Positions 63,187 to 64,000 of a DNA stretch of 64,000 nucleotides are shown here, in pieces. Below the pieces are notes generated by a model. It had not been told where the DNA came from. It saw only the letters and a program-made list of their open reading frames with translations, and did not search any database. Each line of letters opens with the position of its first letter. Position 1 is the stretch's first letter. The position numbers were made by a program, and so were the translations under genes. Source of the stretch: Marisa cornuarietis (taxonomy: Eukaryota > Mollusca > Gastropoda > Architaenioglossa > Ampullariidae); NCBI GenBank assembly GCA_004794655.1, contig SMMW01000001.1, positions 12,866,001-12,930,000 on the forward strand, read 5' to 3'.

Positions 63187-63440
63187 GGAAGCGGATGGCC
63201 GAGTGGTTAGAGCGCTGGCGTCCGAACCGAGAGGACGCTGGTTCAATTCCCGATAAGCACAGCAAACATTCCCCAGTCGACCCAGCTGACGGGAATGGGT
63301 ACCTGACTCCATAAAGGGTTGGGGAAGGTAAGGCAGCGAGGGAGAGGAGGTGACCCCGAGAAAAGTGAGGTCTCTAACACCTCACCCCAAAACGACCTGA
63401 AAAGGTTAGGGGATGACCTTTACCTTTATAGTGGCATCAG
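63187..63440 (+). mobile_element. tRNA-derived SINE, family B
   Basis: The head GGATGGCCGAGTGGTTAGAG has the A-box of tRNA-Leu/Ser type, and CTGGTTCAATTCCCGATAAG has the B-box. It is not a working tRNA gene: there is no sensible acceptor stem or anticodon arm, and the sequence continues for about 180 bp with GGGTACCTGACTCCATAAAG, GAGGGAGAGGAGGTGACC and ACACCTCACC. The tail is GGATGACCTTTACCTTTAT. A degraded relative is at 22265-22500. Confidence 0.8.
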
Positions 63441-64000
63441 AGTTTGTAGAGCCTGTATTCACGCTCTCATGACTGATCACAGAAACATATTGGTACCAAT
63501 ATGAAAAAATATCTAAATATATTGACGACGAAAGAAATTTTAAAAATCCATATTCCTCTTAGAAACATTACAAAAAACTTGGTATATTTACACTCATCTG
63601 CAATTTTTTTTGTCTATAATGATCACTGAACGTGAACGTACAGGAAGCTGTCCTCCAATTTACAATCCTAACAGTTTTTATTCCAGGCTGCTGAGCTAAA
63701 GTAAAGACATGGATAACACAGCAGAAAACGAGAATGAAACAGAAATCTAAAATAGGGATACAAATTAAGAAACGTCAGCGTAACCCGGCAAATTCTATTA
63801 ACTAGACCAGTTGTAAAGGATGATCTCACGCGCAAGGGGGTGTGATCGCGTTAACAAGTATGAAATTACATCCGGGCATCTTTGTTCATGGCGTTCATTG
63901 ATTTTATCAAACATAATGACTCATGAAATGAATACATTTAATACAAAATCGCCGGCATACCTTACAATAAAATCCTGTTTCAGTCATTGACACACTGAGG
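63441..64000. other. AT-rich end of window
   Basis: I see no gene, repeat or motif worth naming. Confidence 0.4.

Noticed and set aside
63187..63260. A tRNA-Leu/Ser gene
   Set aside because: The A and B boxes are good, but there is no closed acceptor stem or usable anticodon arm, and the sequence continues as a SINE body.
1..64000. CRISPR arrays, operons, phage or bacterial defence systems
   Set aside because: The DNA is eukaryotic with spliced genes; no regularly spaced direct repeats with unique spacers were seen.

Overview
The window is animal nuclear DNA: AT-rich, with multi-exon genes, GT-AG introns, LINEs, tRNA-derived SINEs, cut-and-paste transposon remnants and microsatellites. An invertebrate is indicated, and a mollusc (perhaps a gastropod) is my best guess. 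That guess rests on the style of the proteins and repeats and on no database comparison. There are no bacterial or organellar features and no CRISPR array.

Layout. (1) 1-4663, minus strand: most of a prolyl-4-hydroxylase-like 2OG-Fe(II) oxygenase gene. Four exons are placed with confidence; the 3' end runs off the left edge. (2) 4664-8880: intergenic, with a 5'-truncated RTE-type LINE (6006-7335, 17-18 bp target duplication) into which a tRNA-derived SINE later inserted. (3) 8881-24525, plus strand: a complete 17-exon gene for the SAGA-type transcriptional adaptor TADA2B (Ada2b; ZZ, SANT and SWIRM domains, 441 aa). Its first intron appears to use a GC-AG boundary, and its introns hold at least seven mobile elements. 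(4) 24526-33274: 3' UTRs and intergenic DNA with a clean hAT-type MITE (8-bp TSD) and a CR1/L2-like LINE tail. (5) 33275-52522, minus strand: an 11-exon gene for a bHLH-PAS transcription factor of the NPAS4/dysfusion family (about 1059 aa), with a palindromic CRE and E-boxes just upstream of its first exon. (6) 52523-64000: mostly non-coding, with a 92-bp mariner-like MITE, three tRNA-like SINEs, and a tentative two-exon 3' end of an unidentified plus-strand gene (58163-59427).

The two best genes are both nuclear transcription proteins: a chromatin adaptor and a probable activity-regulated transcription factor. Nothing suggests that the neighbours act as a unit. Exon coordinates were derived by hand from reading frame, splice phase and splice-site dinucleotides; every internal junction quoted for TADA2B and the NPAS4-like gene keeps frame.
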